DNA of 64,000 nucleotides from NCBI RefSeq assembly GCF_019104725.1, contig NZ_JAHRXF010000006.1:124001-188000 (forward strand), in the 5' to 3' direction. Origin of the DNA: Streptomyces corallincola (GTDB taxonomy: Bacteria > Actinomycetota > Actinomycetes > Streptomycetales > Streptomycetaceae). How positions within the stretch are numbered: the stretch's first letter is position 1; each line of letters opens with the position of its first letter. Position numbers and translations under genes: made by a program. The notes beneath the pieces were generated by a model. That model was not told the DNA's origin. It saw nothing but the letters and a program-made list of their open reading frames with translations, and did no database searches. This document shows, in pieces, positions 17,502 through 25,611 of the stretch.

Positions 17502-19153
17502 GCCGTGTACCTGCCCGCGGTGTGGCCGTCCACGGCGGTGAGATGCGCCGTACGGGCCGCGGTGATCGCCATGACCGCGATGTCGTCGTGCCGGTTGTCG
17601 TCCAGCCACTGGCTGACCAGCATCTGCACCCGCTCCACCACCGCCTCGGCGGGCATGCCCGCGCACTCCGCGAGCGCGGCGCGCAGCCGGGACTCGCCGA
17701 ACATGGTGTCGCCGAGCGGCCCGCCGTGCGCCTCGGTGACGCCGTCGGTGTAGAGCAGACAGGTCTCGCCGGGCCGCAGGGTGAGGTGCGTGGTGGACGA
17801 CCTGACCTCGGGCAGCGCGCCGATCAGCGTGCCGGAGGTGTCCGCGAGCTCCACCGTCCCGTCGTTCCGCACGATCAGCGGCGCGGGGTGTCCGGCGCTG
17901 GTCAGCCGCAGATGGGTGGCGCTGCCCCGGCGGCGCACCGAGGCGAGCACCAGGGTGGCGAACCGGGTGTGCCGGCTCGTCAGCAGGGCGCCGTTGAGCA
18001 GCCGGAGCAGATGCCCGTGGTCCCCGGCCAGCGGGAGCAGCGCGTGCAGGGTGTTGCGGATCTTGCCGGTGAGGACGGCGGCCTCCAGCCCCTTGCCGCA
18101 CACGTCCCCGAGCACCGCCAGGGTCTCCTGGTCGGTCCCGGCGCCGGGGTGGACGTCGTAGAAGTCGCCGCCGACGCGCTCGCTGTCCTTGGACGCGCGG
18201 TAGCCGCCCGCGAACTCCACGCCGTGCACCTGCCGCAGGGCGGGCGGCAGCAGCTCGGCCATCAGCGTCGCGGTGATGCCGGTCTGCTCGCCGTACAGCC
18301 GGGCCGCCGACAGCGCGGCACCCGCGCGGGCGGCGAAGACGCGTGCGAAGACCTCCTCGGAGGCGTCGAACACGGCCTGGTCGCTGCGGCGCAGCAGGAT
18401 CAGGGCGCCCGCCGAGACCCCGTGGCCGGGCAGCGGGGTGACGACCACCGAGCCGACCGGACCGGCGAACCCCTCGGGCACCGCCCAGCCGGGCAGCGCG
18501 GCGGGGTCGATCCAGCGGGACGGCACCGGCGGGAAACCCTGGAGCGCCTCGGCCAGGCCGGGCACCATCGCGGGGTCGATGCGCAGCGAGTGGTGGGTGA
18601 CCCGGCCGCCCGTGCCGGTGGCCAGCGGATGCCGCTTGCCGGTGGCCGGGGCGACCAGCACCGCCGCGTCCGCGAGGTACTCGGCGGCCAGCTCGACCGT
18701 GACCTCCATGCACCGCTCGGTGTTCAGGGACGCGAGCAGCCTGCTGGAGGCGTCGGCGAGGAAGGCGGTGCGCTCCTGCTCGCTGCGGAGCGCGCGTTCG
18801 GCGAGCAGCCGGTCGGTGTCGTCGACCAGCCACCAGACCACGTGACCGTCCGAGCCGGTCGTGGGATACGCCTCCAGGGACCACTCGCCGTGCTCCCCGC
18901 CGACGTGCCCCAGGCTGTCCGTGCCGTCCGCGACCGCCCGGCGGTGCGCCTCGGTGAGCCAGCGCGGTGCCACGTCCTCCAGCCACGCCCCGCGCGTCGC
19001 GCGCGGGAACAGCACCGCGGCGCGGGTGTTGGCCTCCACGACGGCACCGGCCGCGTCCACGACCAACGCGGGGTAGGGCGCCCGCATCCACGAGGCGCCC
19101 ACGGAGGACATCAGGCCCTGCGCCGAACGCGAGGGGCCTTCGAAAGTCGTCAT
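17498..19153 (-). CDS. SpoIIE-type PP2C phosphatase with PAS and GAF domains
   Basis: A 551-residue protein with PAS (about residues 20-115), GAF (about 130-310) and PP2C/SpoIIE phosphatase (about 330-545) domains. Metal-binding motifs are RVGGDFYDVHP, LGDVCGKGLEAAVLTG, LYTDGVTEA and DDNRHDDIAVMAI. It would dephosphorylate a phospho-STAS protein to activate a sigma factor. It is the first gene of a coupled operon with the B12-binding and STAS genes. The start is uncertain: ATG 19153 gives a sensible N-terminus but lacks a clear ribosome-binding site; the frame stays open to 19195. No C-terminal ATPase domain is present, unlike the phosphatase at 7.3-9.6 kb. Confidence 0.88.
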   Translation of the reverse strand: MTTFEGPSRSAQGLMSSVGASWMRAPYPALVVDAAGAVVEANTRAAVLFPRATRGAWLEDVAPRWLTEAHRRAVADGTDSLGHVGGEHGEWSLEAYPTTGSDGHVVWWLVDDTDRLLAERALRSEQERTAFLADASSRLLASLNTERCMEVTVELAAEYLADAAVLVAPATGKRHPLATGTGGRVTHHSLRIDPAMVPGLAEALQGFPPVPSRWIDPAALPGWAVPEGFAGPVGSVVVTPLPGHGVSAGALILLRRSDQAVFDASEEVFARVFAARAGAALSAARLYGEQTGITATLMAELLPPALRQVHGVEFAGGYRASKDSERVGGDFYDVHPGAGTDQETLAVLGDVCGKGLEAAVLTGKIRNTLHALLPLAGDHGHLLRLLNGALLTSRHTRFATLVLASVRRRGSATHLRLTSAGHPAPLIVRNDGTVELADTSGTLIGALPEVRSSTTHLTLRPGETCLLYTDGVTEAHGGPLGDTMFGESRLRAALAECAGMPAEAVVERVQMLVSQWLDDNRHDDIAVMAITAARTAHLTAVDGHTAGRYTA

Positions 19154-19372
19154 GATTGTCGGACCCGCATACCGGCGCGTCCGATCACCTTCCACTGGAA
19201 GACTTGGCCCTCACACTCTCTCGTACTCGTCCGACCCCATCAAGCCGTCCCCCACAACCCACACAATCCAGTCACAGACGGCCGGAAAGAAGACGTTCGC
19301 GGCCGAACGCGTGATCGGAACGCATCACCCGCTTGGCGTGCGAGTGACGCATTTGTGGCGCAGAGTAAGGAA

Positions 19373-19957
19373 ATGGACATCACATTTCCCGCCTCCGCCT
19401 TCCCGCCGCTGGCGCTCGGATTCTTCGGGCTCGGCACCGGCTACCTGATCTGGGGCCCTCAGGAGCTGTTCGGCTGGCCCAAACGGGACGACAAGGTGGA
19501 CCGGGCCCTCGGTGTCTGGGGCATATGGCTCCCCGGCTTCTGCCAGCTCGTCACCGGCGTCATCCTGTTCGTGGGCCTGACGTGGTTCCAGGTGTTCAAG
19601 GAGCCCCCCGTCTACATGGCCGCGCTGGCGTTCTCGGCGTACGGCATCCACTGGTTCGCCCTCGGCTGGGACCGTTACCGGGGCAACGACCCCCGGGTCA
19701 ACGCCGGTGTGTCGGTCGGCTACATGGTCATGTCCGCCCTCGGCGCCACCGTGTTCTTCGGCTCCGGCGACTGGGCGGTGGGCATCGTCTTCATCGGCCT
19801 GTTCTTCGTCTACGCCTGCAAGTTCGTCATGTCGGTGGGCGTGCCGGTCGCGGAGCGGGCGATGGGCCTCTTCCGCATCCTGACGGCGGTCTGGCTGATG
19901 TACCTCACCTTCGCCGTCACGGTGGACTTCACCCTCGGGTACCACTGGATCACCTGA
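19373..19957 (+). CDS. six-helix membrane protein, GPR1/FUN34/YaaH (SatP)-like transporter
   Basis: A 194-residue protein with about six membrane helices. ALGFFGLGTGYLIW, LPGFCQLVTGVILFVG and ALAFSAYGIHWFALGW match the spacing and residues of the acetate/succinate channel family SatP (G-F-G, G-x-x-Q-x-x-x-G, F-x-S-Y-G-x-x-W). This suggests uptake or release of small carboxylates. Similarity by eye is clear in those segments but weak elsewhere; an AmiS/UreI-type channel is the alternative, as these have the same size. ATG 19373 follows AGTAAGGA. It is divergent from the phosphatase operon and ended by the hairpin at 20008-20041. Confidence 0.62.
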   Translation: MDITFPASAFPPLALGFFGLGTGYLIWGPQELFGWPKRDDKVDRALGVWGIWLPGFCQLVTGVILFVGLTWFQVFKEPPVYMAALAFSAYGIHWFALGWDRYRGNDPRVNAGVSVGYMVMSALGATVFFGSGDWAVGIVFIGLFFVYACKFVMSVGVPVAERAMGLFRILTAVWLMYLTFAVTVDFTLGYHWIT

Positions 19958-20007
19958 GACCGCGCGGCCGGATCACCTGACACCGCGCGGCGACGCGACG
20001 CGCCGAT

Positions 20008-20041
20008 CCGTCCGGCCCGCGCGGAAGCGCAGGCCGGACGG
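20008..20041 (+). terminator. strong hairpin after the SatP-like gene
   Basis: CCGTCCGGCC (20008-20017) pairs with GGCCGGACGG (20032-20041). One mismatch then leads to an inner GCGC-GGAA-GCGC stem-loop. It lies 50 bases beyond the stop. Confidence 0.75.
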
Positions 20042-20140
20042 GGTGTGCGGGCTGCCGAACAGCCAATCGTGTGACGAGGTGCCGACTCACTCGTTTGACG
20101 CAGTGAACGGATCACCGAGTTCTCCGAAAAGGCGATAAGC

Positions 20141-22189
20141 ATGCCGATGCGCCGATCGCGTACCGCAGCTCCCGACATGCGGTCCCTCGACGTCGAGCAG
20201 GCCGAGGCCGTGCTCGTGTCCCACTACCCCCGGCTGGTCCGCCTGGCGTTCGTGACCCTGCCGCACACCCTCGGGCGCCACCGGCGGGTCCTCACCGCGC
20301 ACCGCCTCGTGCAGAGCGCGCTGCCGCGCGGCGGGAACGTCCTGTCCCGCCCGCGCGCCTCCGGCGCCTCCGCCGGTCCGTCCCCCGAGTACGCGGTACT
20401 TCGCACCCGCGTCCTGCGCAACGCCCTGGCCGTCGATCACCGGGGCCGCACCCGGCTGCTCGCCCTCGGCCTCGGCGCCCGCATACGGCGGCCCGGACTG
20501 CCCGCCGTGTGGGGGCTGCGCGTCTTCCCCCAGCCCGGCGGCTCCGAGGAGTTCGCCCTCGACCGCACCCTCGCCCGCTGCGCGGGCCCGGTGCGGGCCG
20601 CCTTCGCCCTCGCCGCCCTCGACGAACTCCCGCACCGCGACGTGGTCCGCGTCCTGCGCGACGCCGGGGTCCGCGAACCCCGCGAGGCCGCCGGAGCCGC
20701 CGGGGAACTCCTGCGCCACCACACCCCGCCACCCGCACCGGACCCCGCGACCGACCCGGACGCGGACCCCGCGGCCGACCCGGACGCACCCGCCGCCGCC
20801 GAGGTGCCGCACCCTCGGACCCCCGGCGCCGTCCTGCACGCGGCCGAGTTCGACCCGTGTGTCCTGAACGTGCGCCCCACCGACCTGCTGCGCCGCAGGC
20901 ACCGCCTCCGCGTCCTGGCGCTCGCCCTGGTCCTCGCCGGTTCCGGGGTGGCCACCGCCGTGGCCCTCCCGCTCACCGGACACGACCGCACCGCCCCCGC
21001 CATCGCGCACGGCGGCACCGGCGCACCCGCCCCGAGCCCCGCCCGCCTGCTGCGCACCCCGTCCGGCACCTGGGCCGACACCTCCCGCGTGGACTTCACC
21101 GCCTGGCCCGCGCGTGGCGGGCGCAAGGACGACGCCGCCCTTCTCGGCCGCGCCCTGCGCACCTGGGCGGACCCGGCGCTCCCGGCCGCCCGTACCACCG
21201 AGGCGGGCGCCGCCCGCACCGGCGGTTCCGGTGAACCCCGGCTCCTCTTCGCCGACGACATCTCCGGCCGCGCCGTGGTCGTCCTCTACGACGGCCACGA
21301 CCTCGTGCGCTACAGCGAGCCCCTGCGCGGCGGCGGACGCCCCATCCTGGTGGCCGCCGACGCCGACCAGGCCGACGTCACCACCGCCGCGGCCGTCGTC
21401 GTGGCCCGGCGGGGAGACACCGCGCGGCTGCTGCTCGCCCCCTGGATCGCGGAGGCGGGTCTGCGCGACCTGACCGCACCCGACCGGCCCACCAGGCCGC
21501 TCGGCATCGCGCCCACGGGTCTCACCGGCCCCGTCCCGGTACCGTCCGCCTCCGGCTCCTGCGGCGGCTGGCCGGTCGTGCAACTGCGCTCCTCCACCCG
21601 GATCGTGGAGAACCACGCCTTCCTCCTCACCGACCTCGGCGCGCTGCTGCCGACCCACCTCACGTACATGCCGCCGCCGGTCGGCGCCGAACGCCCCCGG
21701 CCGCCGCGCGAGGCGACCGGCGGACCCGCGCTGGAGGCGTGGGCCCGCACCGCGTGCCGCCTGAACGAGCTGCGGGGGAAGGGTGTACGGGCCGTCAACC
21801 ACTGGGTGTTCGCCGTCCAGGACCTGCCCGAACGCGCTGGGGCCGCCGACTGGGTGTGCCTGCGCGCGGACACCTGGCAGGGGCGGGGGAGTGTGGAGTA
21901 CCAGTTCCGCACGCCCGGCGGGCGCGGCACCACGGTGACCGGACGCGCCGACGACACCGCCGAGTGCAGCCGCTTCGGGCAGGACGTGGTGGCGGACACC
22001 GTGTGGCGGGCGCCCTCGGGGGCGCGCTATCTGCTCGCGGCGGGCAGCCGGTCCGTCGTCCGTATCGACGCGGGGACGCCGGTCGGTGCCACGGCCGCCG
22101 GACGGTTCCTCGCGCTGCGTGCCTCGGGTGATCAACGGCCCGTTGTGACAGCGAAGTTGACGGACGGGACGGTGCGGGCCCGGCGCTGA
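20141..22189 (+). CDS. membrane protein with sigma-factor-like N-terminal domain and extracytoplasmic C-terminal domain
   Basis: A 682-residue protein of unknown function. Residues 20-195 resemble an ECF sigma factor in spacing: [14 protein letters not shown] looks like the start of region 2, [13 protein letters not shown] like its end, and [19 protein letters not shown] like region 4.1; recognition-helix residues are not well kept. An Asp/Pro/Ala-rich linker (195-225) leads to one membrane helix (about 257-278), then roughly 400 residues predicted outside, with Cys-containing segments ([27 protein letters not shown]). ATG 20141 follows AAAAGG. A fused sigma-like cytoplasmic part and external sensor could be a degenerate regulator; a structural role cannot be excluded. 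Confidence 0.75.
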   Translation: MPMRRSRTAAPDMRSLDVEQAEAVLVSHYPRLVRLAFVTLPHTLGRHRRVLTAHRLVQSALPRGGNVLSRPRASGASAGPSPEYAVLRTRVLRNALAVDHRGRTRLLALGLGARIRRPGLPAVWGLRVFPQPGGSEEFALDRTLARCAGPVRAAFALAALDELPHRDVVRVLRDAGVREPREAAGAAGELLRHHTPPPAPDPATDPDADPAADPDAPAAAEVPHPRTPGAVLHAAEFDPCVLNVRPTDLLRRRHRLRVLALALVLAGSGVATAVALPLTGHDRTAPAIAHGGTGAPAPSPARLLRTPSGTWADTSRVDFTAWPARGGRKDDAALLGRALRTWADPALPAARTTEAGAARTGGSGEPRLLFADDISGRAVVVLYDGHDLVRYSEPLRGGGRPILVAADADQADVTTAAAVVVARRGDTARLLLAPWIAEAGLRDLTAPDRPTRPLGIAPTGLTGPVPVPSASGSCGGWPVVQLRSSTRIVENHAFLLTDLGALLPTHLTYMPPPVGAERPRPPREATGGPALEAWARTACRLNELRGKGVRAVNHWVFAVQDLPERAGAADWVCLRADTWQGRGSVEYQFRTPGGRGTTVTGRADDTAECSRFGQDVVADTVWRAPSGARYLLAAGSRSVVRIDAGTPVGATAAGRFLALRASGDQRPVVTAKLTDGTVRARR

Positions 22190-22724
22190 GGGGGCCCGTC
22201 CGGGGGTGAAGCCCGCCGTGCCGGACCGCTGTGCCGTGACGCCGGGCAGTGCCGCCGGGCCGTGTCGCCGTGCCGGGAGACGGCCGCCGGAAGGGATCGC
22301 CGGAAGGGATCGCCGGTCCGGAGCGAAACCCGCCGGGCGGCCCGCCGGTTCCGGGAGGGGTCCGCCGGTGCGGAGAAAGTCCGTGCAGGGTGCATCCGCC
22401 GGGGCGCCGGGCCGGGAAGAGGGTACGGACACGTGGGGCGCGTGTCCCGCACCCCCCGGTCCCTCCGGTACGCCGGAAGCGCCGATCGGGGGGTGCACGA
22501 CCGGTCCGCCCCCGCTGTCACCTCGCGGGGGCGGGCCCTCTCACCCGGCGGACCCGCGCGGGGTCCTTTCCCCCGGCCCCCGGTCCCGCACTCACGGACT
22601 GCCGGGACTCCGGCGTACGCCCGACGCATCTTCAAGTCGCTTGTTTCTACAGTGCTGTAGATTCACTGTCGCGGAGCCGCGCGACGGCGGACTCCGGACG
22701 AGTCGTGCGCGGAGGGATCGGAAC
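22190..22724. other. intergenic region before the TerD cluster
   Basis: 535 bases without a convincing gene. It holds a short tandem duplication (GCCGGAAGGGATC twice, near 22288-22314) and, near its right end, the TCTACAGTGCTGTAGA palindrome and a GGAGGGA ribosome-binding site for the first TerD gene. Plus-strand ORFs here have no consistent codon bias. Confidence 0.55.
22646..22661. promoter_or_regulatory. 16-bp palindromic operator upstream of the TerD genes
   Basis: TCTACAGTGCTGTAGA: 7-bp arms around TG, 64 bases upstream of the first TerD start. The identical 16 bases recur at 31968-31983 between the Tat and channel genes. The TACA...TGTA core is reminiscent of BlaI/CopY-type operators, but no such regulator is in the window; the binding protein is unknown. 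Confidence 0.6.
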
Positions 22725-23300
22725 ATGGGTGTTTCCCTGGCCAAGGGCGGAAACGTCTCACTGAGCAAGGAGGCTCCGGGGCTGAGCGCGGTCCTGGTGG
22801 GGCTCGGCTGGGACGTACGCACCACCACCGGCGCGGACTTCGACCTCGACGCCTCCGCGCTGCTGCTGGACGGCTCCGGACGCGTCCCCTCCGACCGGCA
22901 CTTCGTCTTCTACAACAACCTCACCAGCCCCGACGGCTCGGTCGAGCACACCGGGGACAACCTCACCGGTGAGGGCGAGGGCGACGACGAGAGCGTCAAG
23001 GTGAACCTCACGGCCGTGCCCGCCGACGTGGACCGCATCGTCTTCCCCGTCTCCATCCACGACGCCGAGACACGCGGCCAGAGCTTCGGCCAGGTCCGCA
23101 ACGCCTTCATCCGCGTCGTCAACCAGGCGGGCGGCGCCGAACTCGCCCGCTACGACCTCTCCGAGGACGCCTCCTCCGAGACGGCGATGGTCTTCGGTGA
23201 GCTGTACCGCAGCGGCGCCGAGTGGAAGTTCCGTGCCGTGGGCCAGGGGTACGCCTCCGGGCTCGCGGGCATCGCCGCCGACTTCGGGGTGAACGTCTGA
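22725..23300 (+). CDS. TerD family protein
   Basis: A 191-residue TerD/TerZ/CABP-like protein, typical full length. Family hallmarks are the opening [20 protein letters not shown], then [34 protein letters not shown] (acidic Ca2+-site loop), a second acidic stretch and the ending [16 protein letters not shown]. TerD proteins bind Ca2+ and are linked to tellurite, phage and stress resistance and, in Streptomyces, to development; the molecular role is unresolved. ATG 22725 follows GGAGGGA. It is the first of three paralogues; its stop overlaps the next start (TGATG). Confidence 0.93.
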   Translation: MGVSLAKGGNVSLSKEAPGLSAVLVGLGWDVRTTTGADFDLDASALLLDGSGRVPSDRHFVFYNNLTSPDGSVEHTGDNLTGEGEGDDESVKVNLTAVPADVDRIVFPVSIHDAETRGQSFGQVRNAFIRVVNQAGGAELARYDLSEDASSETAMVFGELYRSGAEWKFRAVGQGYASGLAGIAADFGVNV

Positions 23301-23884
23301 TGGGCGTCAACCTCGGCAAGGGCCAGCGGATCAGCCTCGACAAGTCCGGCGGGGACCGGCTCACCGCCGTACGCATGGGGCTCGGCTGGCGCGCCGCCCG
23401 GCGCAAGGGGTTCCTGGCCAAGCTCGCCGGGCCCCGCGAGATCGACCTCGACGCCTCCGCCCTGCTGTTCGCGGGCGGGCAGCTGGCGGACGTGGTGTTC
23501 TTCCAGCACCTCGTCAGCGAGGACGGCTCGGTACGGCACCTCGGGGACAACCTCACCGGCGGCAGCGGCGCCGGAGGGGACGACGAGGTCGTGCTGGTGG
23601 ACCTCGCGCGGGTCCCGGCCCGCATCGACCAGATCGTCTTCACCGTCAACTCCTTCACCGGGCAGACCTTCGCGGAGGTCGAGGACGCCTTCTGCCGTCT
23701 GGTGGACGAGAACACCGGCCAGGAGATCGCCCGTCACACACTCAGCGGCGGCGGCCCGCACACCGCGCAGATCATGGCCAAGCTCCACCGGGCCGACGGG
23801 GGCTGGCAGTTGCAGGCACTGGGGGAGCCCGCCGCGGGGCGCACCTTCGAGGACCTGCTGCCCGCCGTGGCCGCGCATCTGTGA
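23300..23884 (+). CDS. TerD family protein (diverged paralogue)
   Basis: A 194-residue TerD-fold protein, more diverged than its neighbours: [57 protein letters not shown]. The acidic loops are kept, but the FYNN and GYASGL motifs are replaced (FFQHL, LGEPAAGRTF). It carries a basic insert (AARRKGFLAKLAGPRE, near residues 32-47) seen in one branch of streptomycete TerD proteins. The ATG overlaps the upstream TGA by one base, so the pair is translationally coupled and probably makes a complex. The metal-binding state is uncertain. Confidence 0.9.
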   Translation: MGVNLGKGQRISLDKSGGDRLTAVRMGLGWRAARRKGFLAKLAGPREIDLDASALLFAGGQLADVVFFQHLVSEDGSVRHLGDNLTGGSGAGGDDEVVLVDLARVPARIDQIVFTVNSFTGQTFAEVEDAFCRLVDENTGQEIARHTLSGGGPHTAQIMAKLHRADGGWQLQALGEPAAGRTFEDLLPAVAAHL

Positions 23885-24053
23885 GCGGCTCGACGGCCCT
23901 GACGCGTGCTCCGGTGCCGGTTCCGGCATCCGTCGCGGCACGTGCCGCGACACGCCCGGCGATCGCGCACGTGCGCGAGATGGGAACCGGAGCGGGCGGG
24001 CGCGCGTTGATCACCGAGAAGACGGGTTACCGGAGCGAGTGCGGAGGACGGCA

Positions 24054-25169
24054 ATGGGTGTGGCCCTGACCAAGGGCGGCAATGTGTCGCTGACCAGGCA
24101 GGCCCCCGGCCTGACCGGGGTGACGGTCGGCCTCGGCTGGCAGGCGGACACGGGGTACGACCTCGACGCCGCCGCGCTGCTCTGCGGCCCCGCCGGAAAG
24201 GTGCTCTCCGACGAGCACTTCGTCTTCTTCAACAACCTGACGAGCCCCGACGGTTCGGTCCGGCACACCGGTTCCGGCGCCCCCTCCGGCCCCGACGACC
24301 AGCAGATCCGCGCCGACCTCTCCCGCGTCCCGGACACCGTCGAGAAGATCGTCTTCCTGGTCTCGCTCTACGAAGGTGCCGCGCGCGGCCAGCACTTCGG
24401 GCGGGTCCGCCGCGCCCACATCCGGGTCCAGGACCAGGACAGCGGCACCGAACTCGTCCGCTACGACCTGGCACCCGGCACCCTCGCTGGCGAGACCGCC
24501 CTCTGCTTCGGCGAGCTGTACCGGCACGGCGCCGAATGGAAGTTCCGCGCGCTGGGCCAGGGGTACGCCTCCGGCCTCGCCGGGATCGCCGCCGACTACG
24601 GCGTGGACGTGCTGCGCGACACGGCACCGCCCGCGTCCTCCTACACCCCGCAGAAGTCGTACGAGCCGCCGACGCCCACCCCGGCGCCCGCCCCGGCGGT
24701 CGTCGCCGCGCCCGCCCCGGTGTACTCCGCGCCGTCGTACCCTCCAGGGAGCCCCTCCATGACCTGCTTCTTCGACCCCAACCACGGCCCCGGTGCCACT
24801 ACCGTGAGCTGGTCGCCGCAGTGGGGCTCGCCCCGCCCGGTCCAGGCGTGCGGGAGCTGCGCCCAGCGGGTGCAGACCACCGCCCCGCCCTTCTACACCC
24901 CGCCCCAGCAGGGTTATCCGCAGCAGGTCCCGCAGGGCTACCCGCAGCAGGGCCATGCCCAGCAGGGGTACGGGCAGCAGGGGTACGGCCAGCCCTACGG
25001 CGGCGACCACCACCACGACCACCAGCAGCAGGGCGGCGGCGGACGCCGCTTCGGCGCGGGTGCGCTCATCGGCGCGGGCGCGGCCGGACTGGTCGGCGGT
25101 GCCCTGCTCAACGAGGCCTTCGACGACGACGAACCCGACATGGTGGTGAACAACTACTACGAGGACTGA
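24054..25169 (+). CDS. TerD family protein with Cys-rich, QGY-repeat and glycine-zipper tail
   Basis: A 371-residue protein. Residues 1-190 are a canonical TerD domain ([61 protein letters not shown]). A Pro/Ala linker is followed by MTCFFDPNHGPGATTVSW and QACGSCAQRV, a Cys/His set that could bind zinc. Next comes a Gln/Gly/Tyr/Pro-rich repeat region (about 280-330), then a glycine-zipper stretch (GAGALIGAGAAGLVGGALL) and an acidic end. ATG 24054 follows GCGGAGGAC. The low-complexity tail could drive self-assembly or membrane contact; this is inference. It is 169 bases after the second TerD gene. Confidence 0.92.
   Translation: MGVALTKGGNVSLTRQAPGLTGVTVGLGWQADTGYDLDAAALLCGPAGKVLSDEHFVFFNNLTSPDGSVRHTGSGAPSGPDDQQIRADLSRVPDTVEKIVFLVSLYEGAARGQHFGRVRRAHIRVQDQDSGTELVRYDLAPGTLAGETALCFGELYRHGAEWKFRALGQGYASGLAGIAADYGVDVLRDTAPPASSYTPQKSYEPPTPTPAPAPAVVAAPAPVYSAPSYPPGSPSMTCFFDPNHGPGATTVSWSPQWGSPRPVQACGSCAQRVQTTAPPFYTPPQQGYPQQVPQGYPQQGHAQQGYGQQGYGQPYGGDHHHDHQQQGGGGRRFGAGALIGAGAAGLVGGALLNEAFDDDEPDMVVNNYYED
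24896..25016 (+). repeat. imperfect tandem repeat coding QGYxQQ units
   Basis: Repeats of 12-18 bases encode QQGYPQQ, QGYPQQG, QQGYGQQ and QGYGQPYGG, followed by a His/Asp run (DHHHDHQQQ). This is a low-complexity region inside the third TerD gene, likely to vary in length between strains. Confidence 0.7.
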
Positions 25170-25239
25170 CCCCGGTACCGGCCCCTACACTGGACCCGCA
25201 CATCGCAGCCGGTGGGGACGCAGGGGACGGGAGAGGACT

Positions 25240-25611
25240 GTGACGGGGAACGTCGGTGCCTTCGAGGATCGGGATCCGGCCGCCGAGGTCCTCGCCGAAG
25301 CCGCCGCCGCGTTCGGGCTGCTCGCCTCCTCCGCCCGGCTGCACCTGATGTGGGCACTGGCGCAGGGCGAGTGCGACGTCACCCGCCTCGCGGACCGCGT
25401 CGGCGGCGCGCTGCCCGCCGTCAGCCAGCACCTGGCCAAGCTCAAGCTCGCCGGGCTCGTCCGCTCCCGCCGCGAAGGACGCCGACAGGTGTACTACGTG
25501 GACGACCCGGACATCGTCACCGTGGTCCGGCTGATGGTCGGCCAGCTCACCGCACGCGCCGGGCAGCCCGGCCTCGTACCCGTGCGCGAGCTGCACGGGG
25601 CCGGTGGCTGA
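25240..25611 (+). CDS. ArsR/SmtB family transcriptional regulator
   Basis: A 123-residue winged-helix regulator. The DNA-binding part reads LADRVGGALPAVSQHLAKLKLAGLVRSRREGRRQVYYV, typical ArsR/SmtB. The early ECDVTRLAD segment has one Cys but not the full ELCVCDL-type motif, so if it senses metal the ligands must lie elsewhere. GTG 25240 follows GGGAGAGGA. The gene overlaps the P-type ATPase start by 8 bases, so it is very likely the ATPase operon's own regulator. The inducing metal is unknown; zinc, cobalt, nickel or manganese are possible. Confidence 0.88.
   Translation: MTGNVGAFEDRDPAAEVLAEAAAAFGLLASSARLHLMWALAQGECDVTRLADRVGGALPAVSQHLAKLKLAGLVRSRREGRRQVYYVDDPDIVTVVRLMVGQLTARAGQPGLVPVRELHGAGG

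Noticed and set aside
20087..22498. 803-codon minus-strand ORF
   Set aside because: Antisense to the sigma-like membrane protein; low-complexity Gly/Val/Arg/Ala product with no recognisable fold.
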